NCBI GenBank assembly: GCA_012519985.1
Contig: JAAYPC010000018.1
Coordinates: 1-64,000, forward strand
From: Fibrobacter sp.
GTDB taxonomy: Bacteria; Fibrobacterota; Chitinivibrionia; Chitinivibrionales; Chitinispirillaceae
Reading direction: 5' to 3'
DNA length: 64,000 bases
In this document: piece by piece, positions 7,728-18,700 of the stretch
Position numbering within the stretch: the first letter of the stretch is position 1
How the letters are laid out: each line of letters starts with the position of its first letter
Made by a program: the position numbers and the translations under genes
Notes under the pieces: generated by a model
What the model was told of the DNA's origin: nothing
Database searches by the model: none
What the model saw: the letters and a program-made list of their open reading frames with translations, nothing else

Positions 7728-10700
7728 TTACATGCTTAATTGTCCTTTCAATTCGTTTATTTTCTCCTCTTCAAAAACTATGTTTCGCTGTGCTTCACGT
7801 TCAATGGAATTAAGCTGTTTTATCTTATCTTCTACAGCGATCTGCATGTTCATGATGTTTCTGATTCGAGCCATATTTCTATTGAAATCTTCATCCTGAC
7901 TTACAGGAGATGTAGCACTTGCTGCTCCAGGTTTTCCACCCTGAACACTTCCACCTGTAGTTGCTACCGGTTTATCTTCCGGCACCCATTCGGTAATAAC
8001 AATATTAAGTGCCTCAGATGATGGATCGATCTCTGCAATTCTTTCCTTCATCTTATCTATCCATGTACTCTTGGCAATACCATGCGCCTTACAGATTTGC
8101 AATCCTTCTTCATACTTTGGTAAGGCAGCATCCATGGCTTCCAGTTTTTTCTCTTCAAGAAGACTTCTGTATGCATCTGCTTCATCCTGAGACAAACCTT
8201 TGGGGATTGGTGCACTGGCGTATTCAACACCAACCTGCTCCATGATATGACCACGTCTGAAAAGCATTTCTGTGTAGCGGTCGATAGACTTTTCAATATA
8301 TTCACCTTTGATATTCTGATTATGAGCCCATTCTATGTTCTTATAAAAATACTCCAGAGCCTTTTCATAATATCTGTCTAGTGATGCAAGTATGGTGATC
8401 TTTGCTACGATTTTCTGATCCACAGTACCAAACAGAGTCTGTCCATCAACCGCCTCAGCCATATCTACAAAGCCCATACCAATCATATATGTTGCTTTCA
8501 CGGTCCACTCTGCAACTCCCAGCTCTATAGCTTTGGCAAATTGCTTTGCAGGCTCCTCAAGTGCTTTGGTCTTCTCTTTCACCTTGTTTTTAACTTCTTT
8601 TTCGTTTTTACCAACAAGCTTAATTTTCAGGAATTCATCATACTTGATTTCTCCCAACTTGTAATAAGCCTGAGCAATGCTGACTACATCGATATCGGAT
8701 TCACTCTTAAATTTTTCGTAAATGGAGGTAGCCATCAGATAATTCTTCTCAGCTTCACCATGTTTACCCAATTTGAAATATGCATCTCCTGCTTTAGTCA
8801 AAGCATTTACCTGTTTGTTACGGTCAGCAGCAAACCTGTTGGCGTATTCGGTAAATACCCTGGCCATTTCTTCATTCTGCTCCATTTTCTCATAGCACAA
8901 ACCTACTGAGAAATAAGCTTCAGCAGCATATTCGGAATCCGGGAATCTCTTTGCCAGAATGTCATAAACGTTTATAGCGTTATTGTAAAGCTTCCCTTTC
9001 TCGAATATCAAACCAGCATTATAAAGAGCCTGAGGAGTTTTTGGATCGCTTGAATATCTCTCATAGATCATCTCAAACATTTTTCCGGCCATATCAAACT
9101 GATTGATCTTCTGATAGCATTCAGAAGCTGCTGACAAGCTGGGGATAGCAAATTCCGCTTTGGTTATATTGTTTGCAGCAGTCTGGTAAACCTGGGCAGC
9201 TTTATCCAGCCTTTCAGCCTTTTTATAGTTTTCTGCTGCACGCATGTATGCTCTTTCCCGCAATGTTGACTTAGGGAATCTTACACAGAGCTCCTCAAGA
9301 GTGGCTCCAGCCATCTCGTAATTCTTTGCTTCTTCATAACAGACACCAGCTTCAAACCAACCGCGATCACAGATCTTACTTGTAGGATACTCGGTATAGA
9401 TTGATTTGAAAATATTCGCTGCACCAGCCAGATCACCTTCTTTGCGTTTTGCTTCTGCCCGTTTATAGATGGTACCTGCTGCCAGATCCATGACTTCTGT
9501 GTACTCTGTAGAATTAGGCTGCTGTTTATTAAGGAGCTGCCTGTACATTCCCATAGCCATATCATACTGACCAGAATTTGCATAACTGTTAGCCAACATT
9601 CTCTGAGATTTGTCGGTAACCTTTGAATTTGGATAATTGTCAATTATCTGTTTGAAAACTCTTATAGCATTGTCATAAGATTTGGCTGAGTAGTGAATGT
9701 TTCCAGCCAAATACAATACTTCAGAAGCATTTGAACTTTTGGGGAATCTTGCCTGGAACTTCTCTGTGTAATCCAGAAGCTTCTTTGTCTCTGGCAATGA
9801 GTAAGCCTGCGAATCAGCAACACCGGCTGCAGCCATTGCCTTCTTCTTGCAATTGTCCAATGCTACGATCACGTTATAACCAGCATCTTCCTGTGAAATA
9901 AGAACCGGTCCCTGATCAGCTTTTTTCTTGTTTTTTTCTACCTCATCGGCATCCATTCCTAAGGTGTCTATCTCTGCCTTGTACTCGCCAAAGGTCTTAA
10001 GATCTGCCATGGCCACCTGATCGTAGTATTCTGCTGCCTTTTCACAATCACCCATAGCGCTGTAAACTTCAGCAATATTGTACTGAAATTCGTAATTACG
10101 CCATTTGTCCTCCGGGAACTTCTGGAAAAACTCCTGGTATCGTTTTAGCGCTTTTTCATAAGCAGATTTATCCTTTTTCTTCTGTGCAAGGGCATGATAG
10201 TAGATTGCAATGTGTCCTAAAGCCCTTTTAACCTCATTTCTGGCCTTTTCGATTATTGCCAGTTCATTGCTGTTTGCCTTATACCATTGTGAATTGGTAC
10301 CATAATCATCAACCAGTCTCTCTCTCTCCTCATTCGCCTTCTCATGCTCCTTTTTCACTACATAACATTCAATAAGAGCCATTCTGGCTGTGGGAGCCTC
10401 TTTATACATAGGGAATTTCTTTAAAGCGACACCCAGAGATTGAATTGCAGCATCAAACTGACCGTGTGTTCGGTTTTTCAATCCGATAGTGTACATTACA
10501 TTATCTTCGTAAGATCTTTTACCTATCTTTTTAAAATATCTGACAGCCTCTTCACCACCGTTTTCCATATCAGAGAAAGAGATTGCCATGAATTCAACTG
10601 CCATATCTCTGAATTCACGCTTTGGATACAGGCCGCCATCGCACTTATCGACGTATGTCTGAAAATATTGTACTGCTTTGTCCAGATCACCTGTATTATA

Positions 10701-11435
10701 ATAGAGCTCACCCTTTCGGTAATGAACCATTTCCCAGTTCTGAAGATCAATCTGATCTTCCCTGATTTTTTCCAGATGTTTAAGAGCACAAAGATAATCA
10801 TTATCCAGGTAACAAAGATCTGAGAGCCGGAAGTGTGCACCGGAAGCACGTGGACTGTTTGGATATTTTTCAACTACAGCCTCAAAAGCGACTCTGCATT
10901 TATCTATCTGGCCCATCAGCAGATAGATGTTACCCATCTGGTAAAGCGCTTCACTTAATTTCGGGAAATTAGGATATTCGGCAGCGAGCCTTTCATACAT
11001 TTGCAAAGATTTGGAATAATCTGGCAAGGGGTTAACCGGTTCAGGTCCACGACCGGTTTTTTCGTATATGTCCATTTGTCTTTCATATTCTTCTCTTTTA
11101 CGGACATACTCATCACGCCCCTGATCATAGTAAAGGCTTCCCAGGGTGTAGATAACATCTGCACACCTGTCAGTCTTTTTCCCCTGGCATCCGGCCAGCA
11201 GATTCTCATAACGTCTGATTATCTCTTCGATCTTTCCCTCAGAAGCTTTTTTGCTTTCAATCTGTTCCATCGCTTTAGATTTCAGCTTTGCACGTTCAGC
11301 TTCAAGCTTCTTGATTTTTTCCATCAATTCAGCTTTTCTGTCTTTTTTCTGTGCATAGCTGACCTGTGGAACTGTCAACATGAAAGATGACAAGATAACC
11401 ATCAGATAAATTACATTCCAATAAAACCTTCGCAT
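7728..11435 (-). CDS. giant periplasmic tetratricopeptide-repeat protein
   Basis: 1235 residues. Signal peptide at ~1-29 (VPQVSYAQ at the cleavage region), then a short coiled coil (KAELMEKIKKLEAERAKLK), then about 20 TPR or TPR-like units spread over ~90-950 (for example YEKMEQNEEMARVFTEYANR). A Pro/Gly/Ala-rich linker (~1165-1190) and a C-terminal coiled coil (NIMNMQIAVEDKIKQL) end the protein. It is probably a periplasmic scaffold. In Agl-Glt-type machines comparable large TPR proteins (GltD, GltI) link the motor to the outer membrane; the homology here is inferred from architecture and gene order only. 98 bp separate it from tolQ. Confidence 0.8.
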   Translation of the reverse strand: MRRFYWNVIYLMVILSSFMLTVPQVSYAQKKDRKAELMEKIKKLEAERAKLKSKAMEQIESKKASEGKIEEIIRRYENLLAGCQGKKTDRCADVIYTLGSLYYDQGRDEYVRKREEYERQMDIYEKTGRGPEPVNPLPDYSKSLQMYERLAAEYPNFPKLSEALYQMGNIYLLMGQIDKCRVAFEAVVEKYPNSPRASGAHFRLSDLCYLDNDYLCALKHLEKIREDQIDLQNWEMVHYRKGELYYNTGDLDKAVQYFQTYVDKCDGGLYPKREFRDMAVEFMAISFSDMENGGEEAVRYFKKIGKRSYEDNVMYTIGLKNRTHGQFDAAIQSLGVALKKFPMYKEAPTARMALIECYVVKKEHEKANEERERLVDDYGTNSQWYKANSNELAIIEKARNEVKRALGHIAIYYHALAQKKKDKSAYEKALKRYQEFFQKFPEDKWRNYEFQYNIAEVYSAMGDCEKAAEYYDQVAMADLKTFGEYKAEIDTLGMDADEVEKNKKKADQGPVLISQEDAGYNVIVALDNCKKKAMAAAGVADSQAYSLPETKKLLDYTEKFQARFPKSSNASEVLYLAGNIHYSAKSYDNAIRVFKQIIDNYPNSKVTDKSQRMLANSYANSGQYDMAMGMYRQLLNKQQPNSTEYTEVMDLAAGTIYKRAEAKRKEGDLAGAANIFKSIYTEYPTSKICDRGWFEAGVCYEEAKNYEMAGATLEELCVRFPKSTLRERAYMRAAENYKKAERLDKAAQVYQTAANNITKAEFAIPSLSAASECYQKINQFDMAGKMFEMIYERYSSDPKTPQALYNAGLIFEKGKLYNNAINVYDILAKRFPDSEYAAEAYFSVGLCYEKMEQNEEMARVFTEYANRFAADRNKQVNALTKAGDAYFKLGKHGEAEKNYLMATSIYEKFKSESDIDVVSIAQAYYKLGEIKYDEFLKIKLVGKNEKEVKNKVKEKTKALEEPAKQFAKAIELGVAEWTVKATYMIGMGFVDMAEAVDGQTLFGTVDQKIVAKITILASLDRYYEKALEYFYKNIEWAHNQNIKGEYIEKSIDRYTEMLFRRGHIMEQVGVEYASAPIPKGLSQDEADAYRSLLEEKKLEAMDAALPKYEEGLQICKAHGIAKSTWIDKMKERIAEIDPSSEALNIVITEWVPEDKPVATTGGSVQGGKPGAASATSPVSQDEDFNRNMARIRNIMNMQIAVEDKIKQLNSIEREAQRNIVFEEEKINELKGQLSM

Positions 11436-11468
11436 GCTTCCTGCTCTCCTTTAAAAATGCTCTTTTTA

Positions 11469-13952
11469 TTATTCGATGTTAAAATCGTCGTTCGGTTCGT
11501 TGTTCAGTTCGTTTTGAAGTTCGTTCTTAAGCTTTTCAAGCTCACTATCGATCTTTTCTTCTTTATCTTTTACACCTTCAATGATCTTGCTGGCCTTTTT
11601 AGCTCCAAGTATACGCTCGGTTTTTACCAGTGCATACTCTGCATCACTGAGTATTTCATCCTTGCGTTTAAAGAATCTGGTGTGGGATTTTGCAAGTAAC
11701 GAATAATCGAAAAATGCCTTTGATTCACGCGCAAACCCTTCAAATTGTTTCTGCAACTCCGGCCGTTCTTCCAGAGTTTTGTTTGTTGGTTTCCGAAGAG
11801 CATTTTTCTTTATGCTTTCCGCTGTAGGTGCAAACTGAATTGTGTATTGGTCAAAACTGTCTTTTTTATTTTTCAGATCCTCTTCAGTCACAAAAGTTCT
11901 CTTGCAGGCTGCAAGACACTGCTCAAGTGCAGAAGCCGCTTCCGGATAACGCTTCGAAAGCATCAATGCATATCCTTTTACCAGATACGCTTCAGGAACC
12001 AGAGGCGATTGTCCATAAAGACCAATAAGTTTGTCAACAGTCTGGATAGCAACATTGGGTTGATTTACTTTTATCCAAGCCCAAGCGGTTGCCAATAACG
12101 CTTCATCCTGATATGGTGAACCATCAGGTACTCTCTGATAGGCTTCAACCGCCAGACGCAACTTATCACCTGATTCAAAATAAAGATGCCCAAGTTTTGT
12201 ATTGGCTGCATCCTGCAAAAGCTGATCCGGTTTCTGCTGGGTAGTGTCATTTATCACATTTGTGAGATTCTGAATTGCAGCCTGTTCTCTCCCATTCTCA
12301 ATATTGATAATAGACAGAGTATACTGGGCATAAAGATAATGAGGATCACCCTGCATGATTCCTTCAAACAACTGTTCCGCAACATTGTAGTTTTTCTGCT
12401 GAAAATGGATCTGTCCTGCCAGATAATCTGCATCAGGCCGTATGTCACTATCAGCATAGAGATTAATAATGAAGGAATGGTTTTTAAGAGCATCCTCCAT
12501 TTTCCCTTCCCTGTAATCTAAAGCCATCAGACCGTAAAGATATTTGGCTCGCATCTCTGAAGTTGTATACTCTTCCAAGGCTTCCTTGTATACCTGCCGG
12601 GAAATGTCATTCATGTAAAGGAATCTGTAGCAGTTTCCAAGGTAATAAGTTGCCTTATCATTAAGATGGAAGTTCGGAAACAGGGACAATACTTTTCCAA
12701 AAGCAAATGAAGCTTCCCAGTATTTTCCGGCCAGATACAGTCTCATAGCCTCGTTGTAAGCGTCCATTGGCGCAAGAATCAGTTTATCATACAAACGCTT
12801 GGATTCACGCTGCTCGCGAGTGGGTCCGAAATCGGTGGACACTTTCCCTGCGATGGTGAACCCACGCTCATCTTTCTTGTCGCTGTCCTTGATTAAAGTC
12901 TCAATAAAGCTGTATCCCAGATGACAATCAAAGTTGAGATAATTGATCATTTCTGGAAGTGGATAAATAAGGTTGTAATTAAATCCTATATATGGAATGT
13001 TATTATTGTTCCAGCCTGCTTTAAGCCAGATCTGCGGAATGAACATATACTTAACATGGGCGCCGAACCGGTATTCCGGAATGATCTCTCCTATTTTGGC
13101 ACCGGTGCTGTCCCTGCCTTTAAACATGTCAACATATTTTTTCCAATCAAGTGCATCATAGAATTTTCCCAGAGCATTATCAATCAGAAATTCAACATCT
13201 CCCACCAGATTATCATTTAATGCCGCATATCTGATACCCATCCTTAATCTGCTGGTAGTAACCTCTGTCTCCCTCTGCAACCCTAAATGATTAAACGCTT
13301 CTCCCCATTTGACCTGGGTTGGCAAAATATCCTGAAGAGAAACACTGATACCAAGATCACCAAAACGATAATGGTCCAGAGGATTAAAATATAAGCCCAA
13401 ATCGATACCAGGAACATGCGATACAGCCCAATCACCAAATTGATACTGTGTTCTTAATTTTACGTTGGTCCCCACCATCAGCCAGGGAAGAAGTCTGATT
13501 CCATAATTAGCAATAAACCACACATCCTGAAAACTGGTGTTGCCAACATATTTTATAGTCTGACTTGAAGAATCGATAAAGGATTTCTGGATAGAGTTCC
13601 TGGTAAAAAGCAGTGTCATACCGATTGTCTGATTCCGCCTTACCGGCATTTGAATAGCCATGTGCTGATATCCCATAGCATCATCACCCAGAGCCCATCG
13701 GTAAAAACCTAATGCATCCACATGCATCTGATTGACCCTGTATAAAAGGGCTGGGTTCACCAAAGCAGAGGACCAATCGGTGAGATCCTGAATAAAATCA
13801 GCCTGGAAATAAGGTGCATCATATCCACCATTTCCATTTGCAAAAAAAGTTGCACCTGCCAGCAAGACTGCCATTAGGCACGATTTAATTTTTGTTGGAA
13901 AACACCTCACAATATACCAGCCTTTTTGAAGTTTTTTATTTGAGTGGAACAA
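11469..13952 (-). CDS. PorV/FadL-like outer-membrane barrel fused to TPR domain
   Basis: Up to 827 residues. The first part after a signal-like segment (SCLMAVLLAGATFFANG) is a beta-rich barrel (~45-370) with a PorV-like start (DWSSALVNPALLYRV). Residues ~390-700 are TPR repeats (YLAGKYWEASFAFGKVLSLF), and the C-terminus is a charged coiled coil (SKIIEGVKDKEEKIDSELEK). The 13952 start is TTG and overlaps the upstream gene by 17 bp; a GTG at 13910 is an alternative that removes most of the N-terminal extension. The fusion places TPR units next to an outer-membrane barrel, probably on its periplasmic side. The next gene downstream is the giant TPR protein. Confidence 0.75.
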   Translation of the reverse strand: MFHSNKKLQKGWYIVRCFPTKIKSCLMAVLLAGATFFANGNGGYDAPYFQADFIQDLTDWSSALVNPALLYRVNQMHVDALGFYRWALGDDAMGYQHMAIQMPVRRNQTIGMTLLFTRNSIQKSFIDSSSQTIKYVGNTSFQDVWFIANYGIRLLPWLMVGTNVKLRTQYQFGDWAVSHVPGIDLGLYFNPLDHYRFGDLGISVSLQDILPTQVKWGEAFNHLGLQRETEVTTSRLRMGIRYAALNDNLVGDVEFLIDNALGKFYDALDWKKYVDMFKGRDSTGAKIGEIIPEYRFGAHVKYMFIPQIWLKAGWNNNNIPYIGFNYNLIYPLPEMINYLNFDCHLGYSFIETLIKDSDKKDERGFTIAGKVSTDFGPTREQRESKRLYDKLILAPMDAYNEAMRLYLAGKYWEASFAFGKVLSLFPNFHLNDKATYYLGNCYRFLYMNDISRQVYKEALEEYTTSEMRAKYLYGLMALDYREGKMEDALKNHSFIINLYADSDIRPDADYLAGQIHFQQKNYNVAEQLFEGIMQGDPHYLYAQYTLSIINIENGREQAAIQNLTNVINDTTQQKPDQLLQDAANTKLGHLYFESGDKLRLAVEAYQRVPDGSPYQDEALLATAWAWIKVNQPNVAIQTVDKLIGLYGQSPLVPEAYLVKGYALMLSKRYPEAASALEQCLAACKRTFVTEEDLKNKKDSFDQYTIQFAPTAESIKKNALRKPTNKTLEERPELQKQFEGFARESKAFFDYSLLAKSHTRFFKRKDEILSDAEYALVKTERILGAKKASKIIEGVKDKEEKIDSELEKLKNELQNELNNEPNDDFNIE

Positions 13953-15429
13953 CCTCTACCCGCCTGTTTTTAGCCCGACCCTCAGGAGTCGTGTTAGGAG
14001 CTATAGGACGTTCTTCACCATAACCCCTGGCTACAATTCTATCCGCAGCAATACCTCTCATAACCAGATAACTCATAACTGATTTTGCTCTGTCATAGGA
14101 AAGGGCCAAATTGTAATCATTAGAGCCCTGATCATCAGTATGTCCCCCAATCTCGACTTTCACATTCGGATACGCTTCAAGGCTGTTATACACATGTTCC
14201 AGTACATAATAGGATTCTTCCAAAAGTTCGGCACTTGCAGTTTTAAAATTAACCCCTTTAAGGATCAAAGTCTGTTTAATTTCCTGTGGCTTCTCATCTG
14301 GACAACCATCTGAATCCTTGTAACCATTTACAGTCTCAGGATTATTTGGACAGGCATCCTCGACATCAGGGATTCCATCCTGATCATTATCCAGATCAGG
14401 ACACCCATCTACATCCTGGAAACCATCACGATCCTCAGGGTCATTAGGACACTGATCCTGAGCATCATAGATACCATCCTGATCATTGTCATAATCCGGA
14501 CACCCATCAACATCTTCAAATCCGTCCATATCTTCTGCAACATCTGGACACTGATCCACATCATCAGGAATACCATCACCGTCTTTATCGGTGGTGAACG
14601 CCTCCACCATCTGCTCTGTAATAAGACCTATATCGGTACCGTTTTCTCCTGCACCCTTACATGGAGATACTGTTTTGACAAAATAGTTATAATCCGGATG
14701 TGCTTCAGAGATAAAGACTGGTTCCTTGGAAATATTGCTCTGATGCACAACTGCATTTCCATTAAAAGGTAAACGGTTTTTATAGATGTTATTGTTGATG
14801 ATTCGTGTTTTTCTGGCCTCAGGAGCGATAAAAACTCCATACTGTTTATTTGAAAGAAGAATGTTATTTCTTATCAGAATTTCTGTCCTGTGGGCACAAA
14901 ATATTCCGCAGTAACCATTTTCCAGAATCACATTATGATCGATACTGGTACGGGTTCCTCGAACCGATTCTAAAAAAATACCGGTCCATTCATTTCTGTA
15001 GATAATGTTATTGTTTATCTCAGGAAGCGACATAAGGGCATGAATCCCTGCCCCTTTGTTGTCAACAATCAGATTTCTTTTTATGATCGGACGGGAATTT
15101 TTGCACAATATTCCAGTAGTTCCATTGCGGATGGTGAAATTGGTAATAGTAGCCCCATCTGCCCCTATAACACAAGGCCCTGATCGTCTTCCGTCTATTA
15201 TAGTATTCACCATATCTTGTCCCTGAAGCACTACATTGTCGGCCAAAACGATGTTTTCATAATAAATCCCTTTGGTGACATAAATGGTATCACCCTCATC
15301 CGCCTGACCGAAAGCCGATTCGATCGTAGGAAAATCATGGGGGACAACAATCTTTTTGCCCGCAAAACAGCAGTAGACCGCAGCCAGAATAATAATAAAA
15401 GTTATGCAAGTTTTTTTTGGTGAATTCAT
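13936..15429 (-). CDS. beta-helix / TSP3 / OmpA-like peptidoglycan-anchoring protein
   Basis: 497 residues with three modules. A signal peptide (~1-23, ends CCFAG) is followed by a right-handed parallel beta-helix (~25-265, NosD/PbH1-type repeats such as NRNEW and NNILLSNKQYGVF). Next come thrombospondin type-3-like calcium repeats (~285-375, repeated DxDxDGIPDxxDxCP). The C-terminal ~110 residues are an OmpA domain (EIGGHTDDQGSNDYNLALSY, then RAKSVMSYL) with the peptidoglycan-binding Asp/Arg pattern. First gene after the promoter at 15513-15542. Likely an outer-membrane or periplasmic anchor for the complex encoded downstream. Confidence 0.85.
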   Translation of the reverse strand: MNSPKKTCITFIIILAAVYCCFAGKKIVVPHDFPTIESAFGQADEGDTIYVTKGIYYENIVLADNVVLQGQDMVNTIIDGRRSGPCVIGADGATITNFTIRNGTTGILCKNSRPIIKRNLIVDNKGAGIHALMSLPEINNNIIYRNEWTGIFLESVRGTRTSIDHNVILENGYCGIFCAHRTEILIRNNILLSNKQYGVFIAPEARKTRIINNNIYKNRLPFNGNAVVHQSNISKEPVFISEAHPDYNYFVKTVSPCKGAGENGTDIGLITEQMVEAFTTDKDGDGIPDDVDQCPDVAEDMDGFEDVDGCPDYDNDQDGIYDAQDQCPNDPEDRDGFQDVDGCPDLDNDQDGIPDVEDACPNNPETVNGYKDSDGCPDEKPQEIKQTLILKGVNFKTASAELLEESYYVLEHVYNSLEAYPNVKVEIGGHTDDQGSNDYNLALSYDRAKSVMSYLVMRGIAADRIVARGYGEERPIAPNTTPEGRAKNRRVEVVPLK

Positions 15430-15481
15430 AGTATCCGGATTATTAAGGGCTTAAATTGATTTGCAGATAGATAAATACACT

Positions 15482-15503
15482 CCTCCGCTGCAGACCTCGG
15501 AGG
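15482..15503 (-). promoter_or_regulatory. 5'-UTR hairpin of the envelope operon
   Basis: Inverted repeat CCTCCG / CGGAGG with a 10-nt loop, just downstream of the predicted transcription start. With no following U-tract it is more likely an mRNA-stability or leader element than a terminator. Confidence 0.4.
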
Positions 15504-15512
15504 GGAAGGAAT

Positions 15513-15542
15513 AATATAGTTTTCCCTCTTGTACGATGTCAA
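15513..15542 (-). promoter_or_regulatory. sigma70-type promoter of the envelope operon
   Basis: On the minus strand a perfect -35 TTGACA (complement of 15537-15542), an 18-bp spacer and a -10 TATATT (complement of 15513-15518). Transcription would start near 15506, about 75 bp before the ATG of the OmpA-type gene. Confidence 0.75.
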
Positions 15543-15791
15543 TTCTCCCCCCTTTAGCTGCCTAGCTGCATTTAATTTGACATCTCAGGACCCTATCTAA
15601 AAAAGTATATCCACAAACTAAATGCAAGTGTTTTCTGACTACACACACAATTTAAGCACAATTTCAACCTCTCTATGTGACCATTTCTTTTATTGTATAA
15701 CTGTAAGTGAATATACTAGATTTAATACTAAAACCCGGTTACCTCTGAAATCAAGCCAAAAAGATGCATTCAGTTAATGAAAGTGTAATAT

Positions 15792-18700
15792 ATGAATAAC
15801 TTTTTCTCCATGCCAGTTAATTCTTTTCTGCTACTTCTTTTAATCATTTTTAATACTTCAGAGATATCAGGTTTTGGTAAAAACAAGGTTCAATACTCTG
15901 CCCTCTCCTGGTGGATGAGACCATCAACACACTACACCCTCTATTATCATCAAGATAAAAATACTCTGCCGGAAATCGCCAACAGATGGATCGATATTGC
16001 TTACAAATCTCTTTCAGATAAGCTAAATTTTACCCACGATACTCCCATACCCATCATTCTTTACGGTAACCCCACACTTTTTGCCCATACAAATATTATA
16101 TCAGAAATTTTACCCGAAGGGGTCGGCGGTTTTACCGAAGTTTTCAAAAACCGAATCGCTGTCCCTTTCAATGGCTCCTATACCGAATTACGCCACGTTC
16201 TTCATCACGAAATGGCTCATGCTTTTGTTTTCGGAATAATCTTCGATAAGTTCGGCGGTGCCAGCGCAATGTTCAACAATGCCCAGATCCCTTTCTGGTT
16301 CAATGAAGGCAGCGCTGAATACCTTTCTACCGGATGGAATTGTGAAGCCGATATGTTCCTGATGGAACAAACCCTCAATAACACTGTTCCCCTGCCCAGC
16401 TCACAGCTTGGCGGATATATGGCCTACAAAGCTGGTCAATCGTTTCTCCATTTTCTACACAAAAGCAGAGGCGATAGCGCATTCTCCAGCTTCTTAAAAC
16501 AATTCAGAAAAACAAAAATGGTCGATAATTCCATTCTGAAAGTCTATAAGAAAACCACTGAAGATCTGGGAAAAGAGTGGCTCAAAGAATTACGACGGAT
16601 CTACTGGCCAGAGATCGCCCAAAGAGAAGATCCTTCAACCAAATGCAAATTTGTTACTTCGCACCTAAAAACCAAAGACCAGTATAACCTCCGACCCAGA
16701 ATCTCTCCTGATGGAGAAAAGATCGCCTTTTTTAGCGACCGCAAAGATTATACCCGGATTCTTATCACCGATAAAAAAGGAAAAGTGATCCATCAGATAC
16801 GTCAAACCGGTTTTGGAGGCTTCTTTGAGTCTTTTCACCCATTCAGAAGCGGAATGTGCTGGTCGCCTGATGGAAAACAACTCGCATTCGTGACACTAAA
16901 CAAAGGCCGCGATGAAATCCGAATCGTTAACGTCGTCAAAAAGAAGTTAGTTAAAAAAATCCGGTTGCCCCTGGGAAGCATCAGCAGCCCTGATTGGTCA
17001 AATAACGGTAAAGAGATCGTTTTTTCTGCTATAACCGACGGCGTTAGCGACCTCTTTATTTACAATCTCGATTCCGATTCACTTATACGCCTGACAGAAT
17101 CACTACAATACGAAGCCGATCCACACTTCTCTCCGGATGGGCAGAAAATTCTCTTCTCTATTGAAGATACCTGTGGAACTGCAACGCATCCCAACTCACC
17201 CTACGGAAGCACTCCCAGCGAACTGGCGATTCTGGACCTGCCTACCGGTAATATTTCCATAATTACCAATACGAAATGGAATGAAAAACAACCTTGCTTT
17301 TCGCCCGATGGAAAAAGCATCGTCTACGTTTCCGACCGAAATGGCCTGGACAACCTTTATATCTGCTCCATCGATTCCACCGAAAAATCCAGACCATTAA
17401 CCGATTTTGTGGGCGGATGCTCCAATCCCGATTGGGCACTGGATTCATCCTGCATCGTTTTCTCCCTTTTTCAAAACCAGGGATGGGATGTACTGCTGAT
17501 AGAAAATCCAGAAAATAAACTTTTAAAAGACAGTCTCCTTACTACCCAATGGGTAAAAAGCTGGAGCGACTCTTCCGCATTATTCTTTAACAAAGCTGAA
17601 ATTAAGGCCGATAGCTCTACTGAACTAAAAGAACCTGCCCGTTCAGGCAAAAAACACCGATCTTCAGGGAAAGGTAAATTTCTTCAGAGTAAAAATGATG
17701 ATGATGATGACAGCACAAAGTCTGAATCGGTGTCTCATAAAAACTCCGATTCCTCAACAATCAAAGACAGCTTAAAAAATCTGCCTGTTGCCACCGTTAA
17801 GGATAGCTCCTCACAAAACGACATCGACTCCACAAAAATTGCCGCTTCAGATACCAGCCAAAGTCCCCCGCCTTCCACATCCCCCGTTACAGATAGCGAC
17901 AGCTCACAGCAGAAAACCGATACTGCAGCCACTGGAAGCAGCAAAGAACTTCCATACCGTTTAAAATTCACTCCCGATATGGTCGCGTTCGGACTTGGAA
18001 TAAGCAATTATTACAGCCCTGCCGGTCAGATGCTCCTCTCATTCAGTGATCTCATGGGTGATCATCGCATCACTGTAGCAGCCGATATCCAGGGTAATTT
18101 TAAGGAATATATGCATCTTTTTGCATCCTACGTTTACCTGCGCAGTCGGGCCGATGTGGGAGCAGGTGGTTTCTTTAATAAAGATTATTCTTATGCCGAC
18201 ATTTTTGGCAGACGCTTATATCATGACCAGGAAAGTGGTGCATTCTTATTTATCCGCTTTCCTTTTTCTACTTTTACCAGGCTTGATCTGGAGCTTTTAT
18301 ACCGTGACATGAAAAGAGATCCCTTGAGTTCGGAAGATCCCGTTGTGGAGTCAACCGCACTCCTTCCATCCTTCTCATTCACTTTTGATAACATTCTCTG
18401 GGGAATCACCGGTCCTCTCAACGGTGTTCGAGCTACAAGCAAAATTCTTCTTTCTCCTCCACTGGATTTTGTTAATGATCATTTCATCTCTTTCGATACA
18501 GATATAAGAGCCTATTTGCATCTGTTCAATCGCTTTGTATGGGCCAACAGAGTGTTCCTGGGAATAAGTAAATCTCTTGATGACAGGGCTTCTGCACGAA
18601 GATACTTTCTTGGAGGCAATGACAACTGGTTCTCATACAGCATTAATGAACAAAATTACGATCAGAATATTTACAACTCATTTTATTCTGATTTCGTCAC

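Larger units (their letters stand above)
15430..15791. other. divergent intergenic region
   Basis: 362 bp between the envelope operon (-) and the protease-barrel gene (+). It holds the minus-strand promoter and a leader hairpin (listed separately). On the plus strand a TATACT (15712-15717) lies about 75 bp before the 15792 start, but no convincing -35 is seen at 16-18 bp, so I do not call a promoter there. Nothing else is apparent. Confidence 0.5.

Noticed and set aside
15577-15610. Plus-strand TTGACA as -35 for the 15792 gene
   Set aside because: The nearest -10-like sequence is 22 bp away, too far, and the start codon is about 200 bp further.
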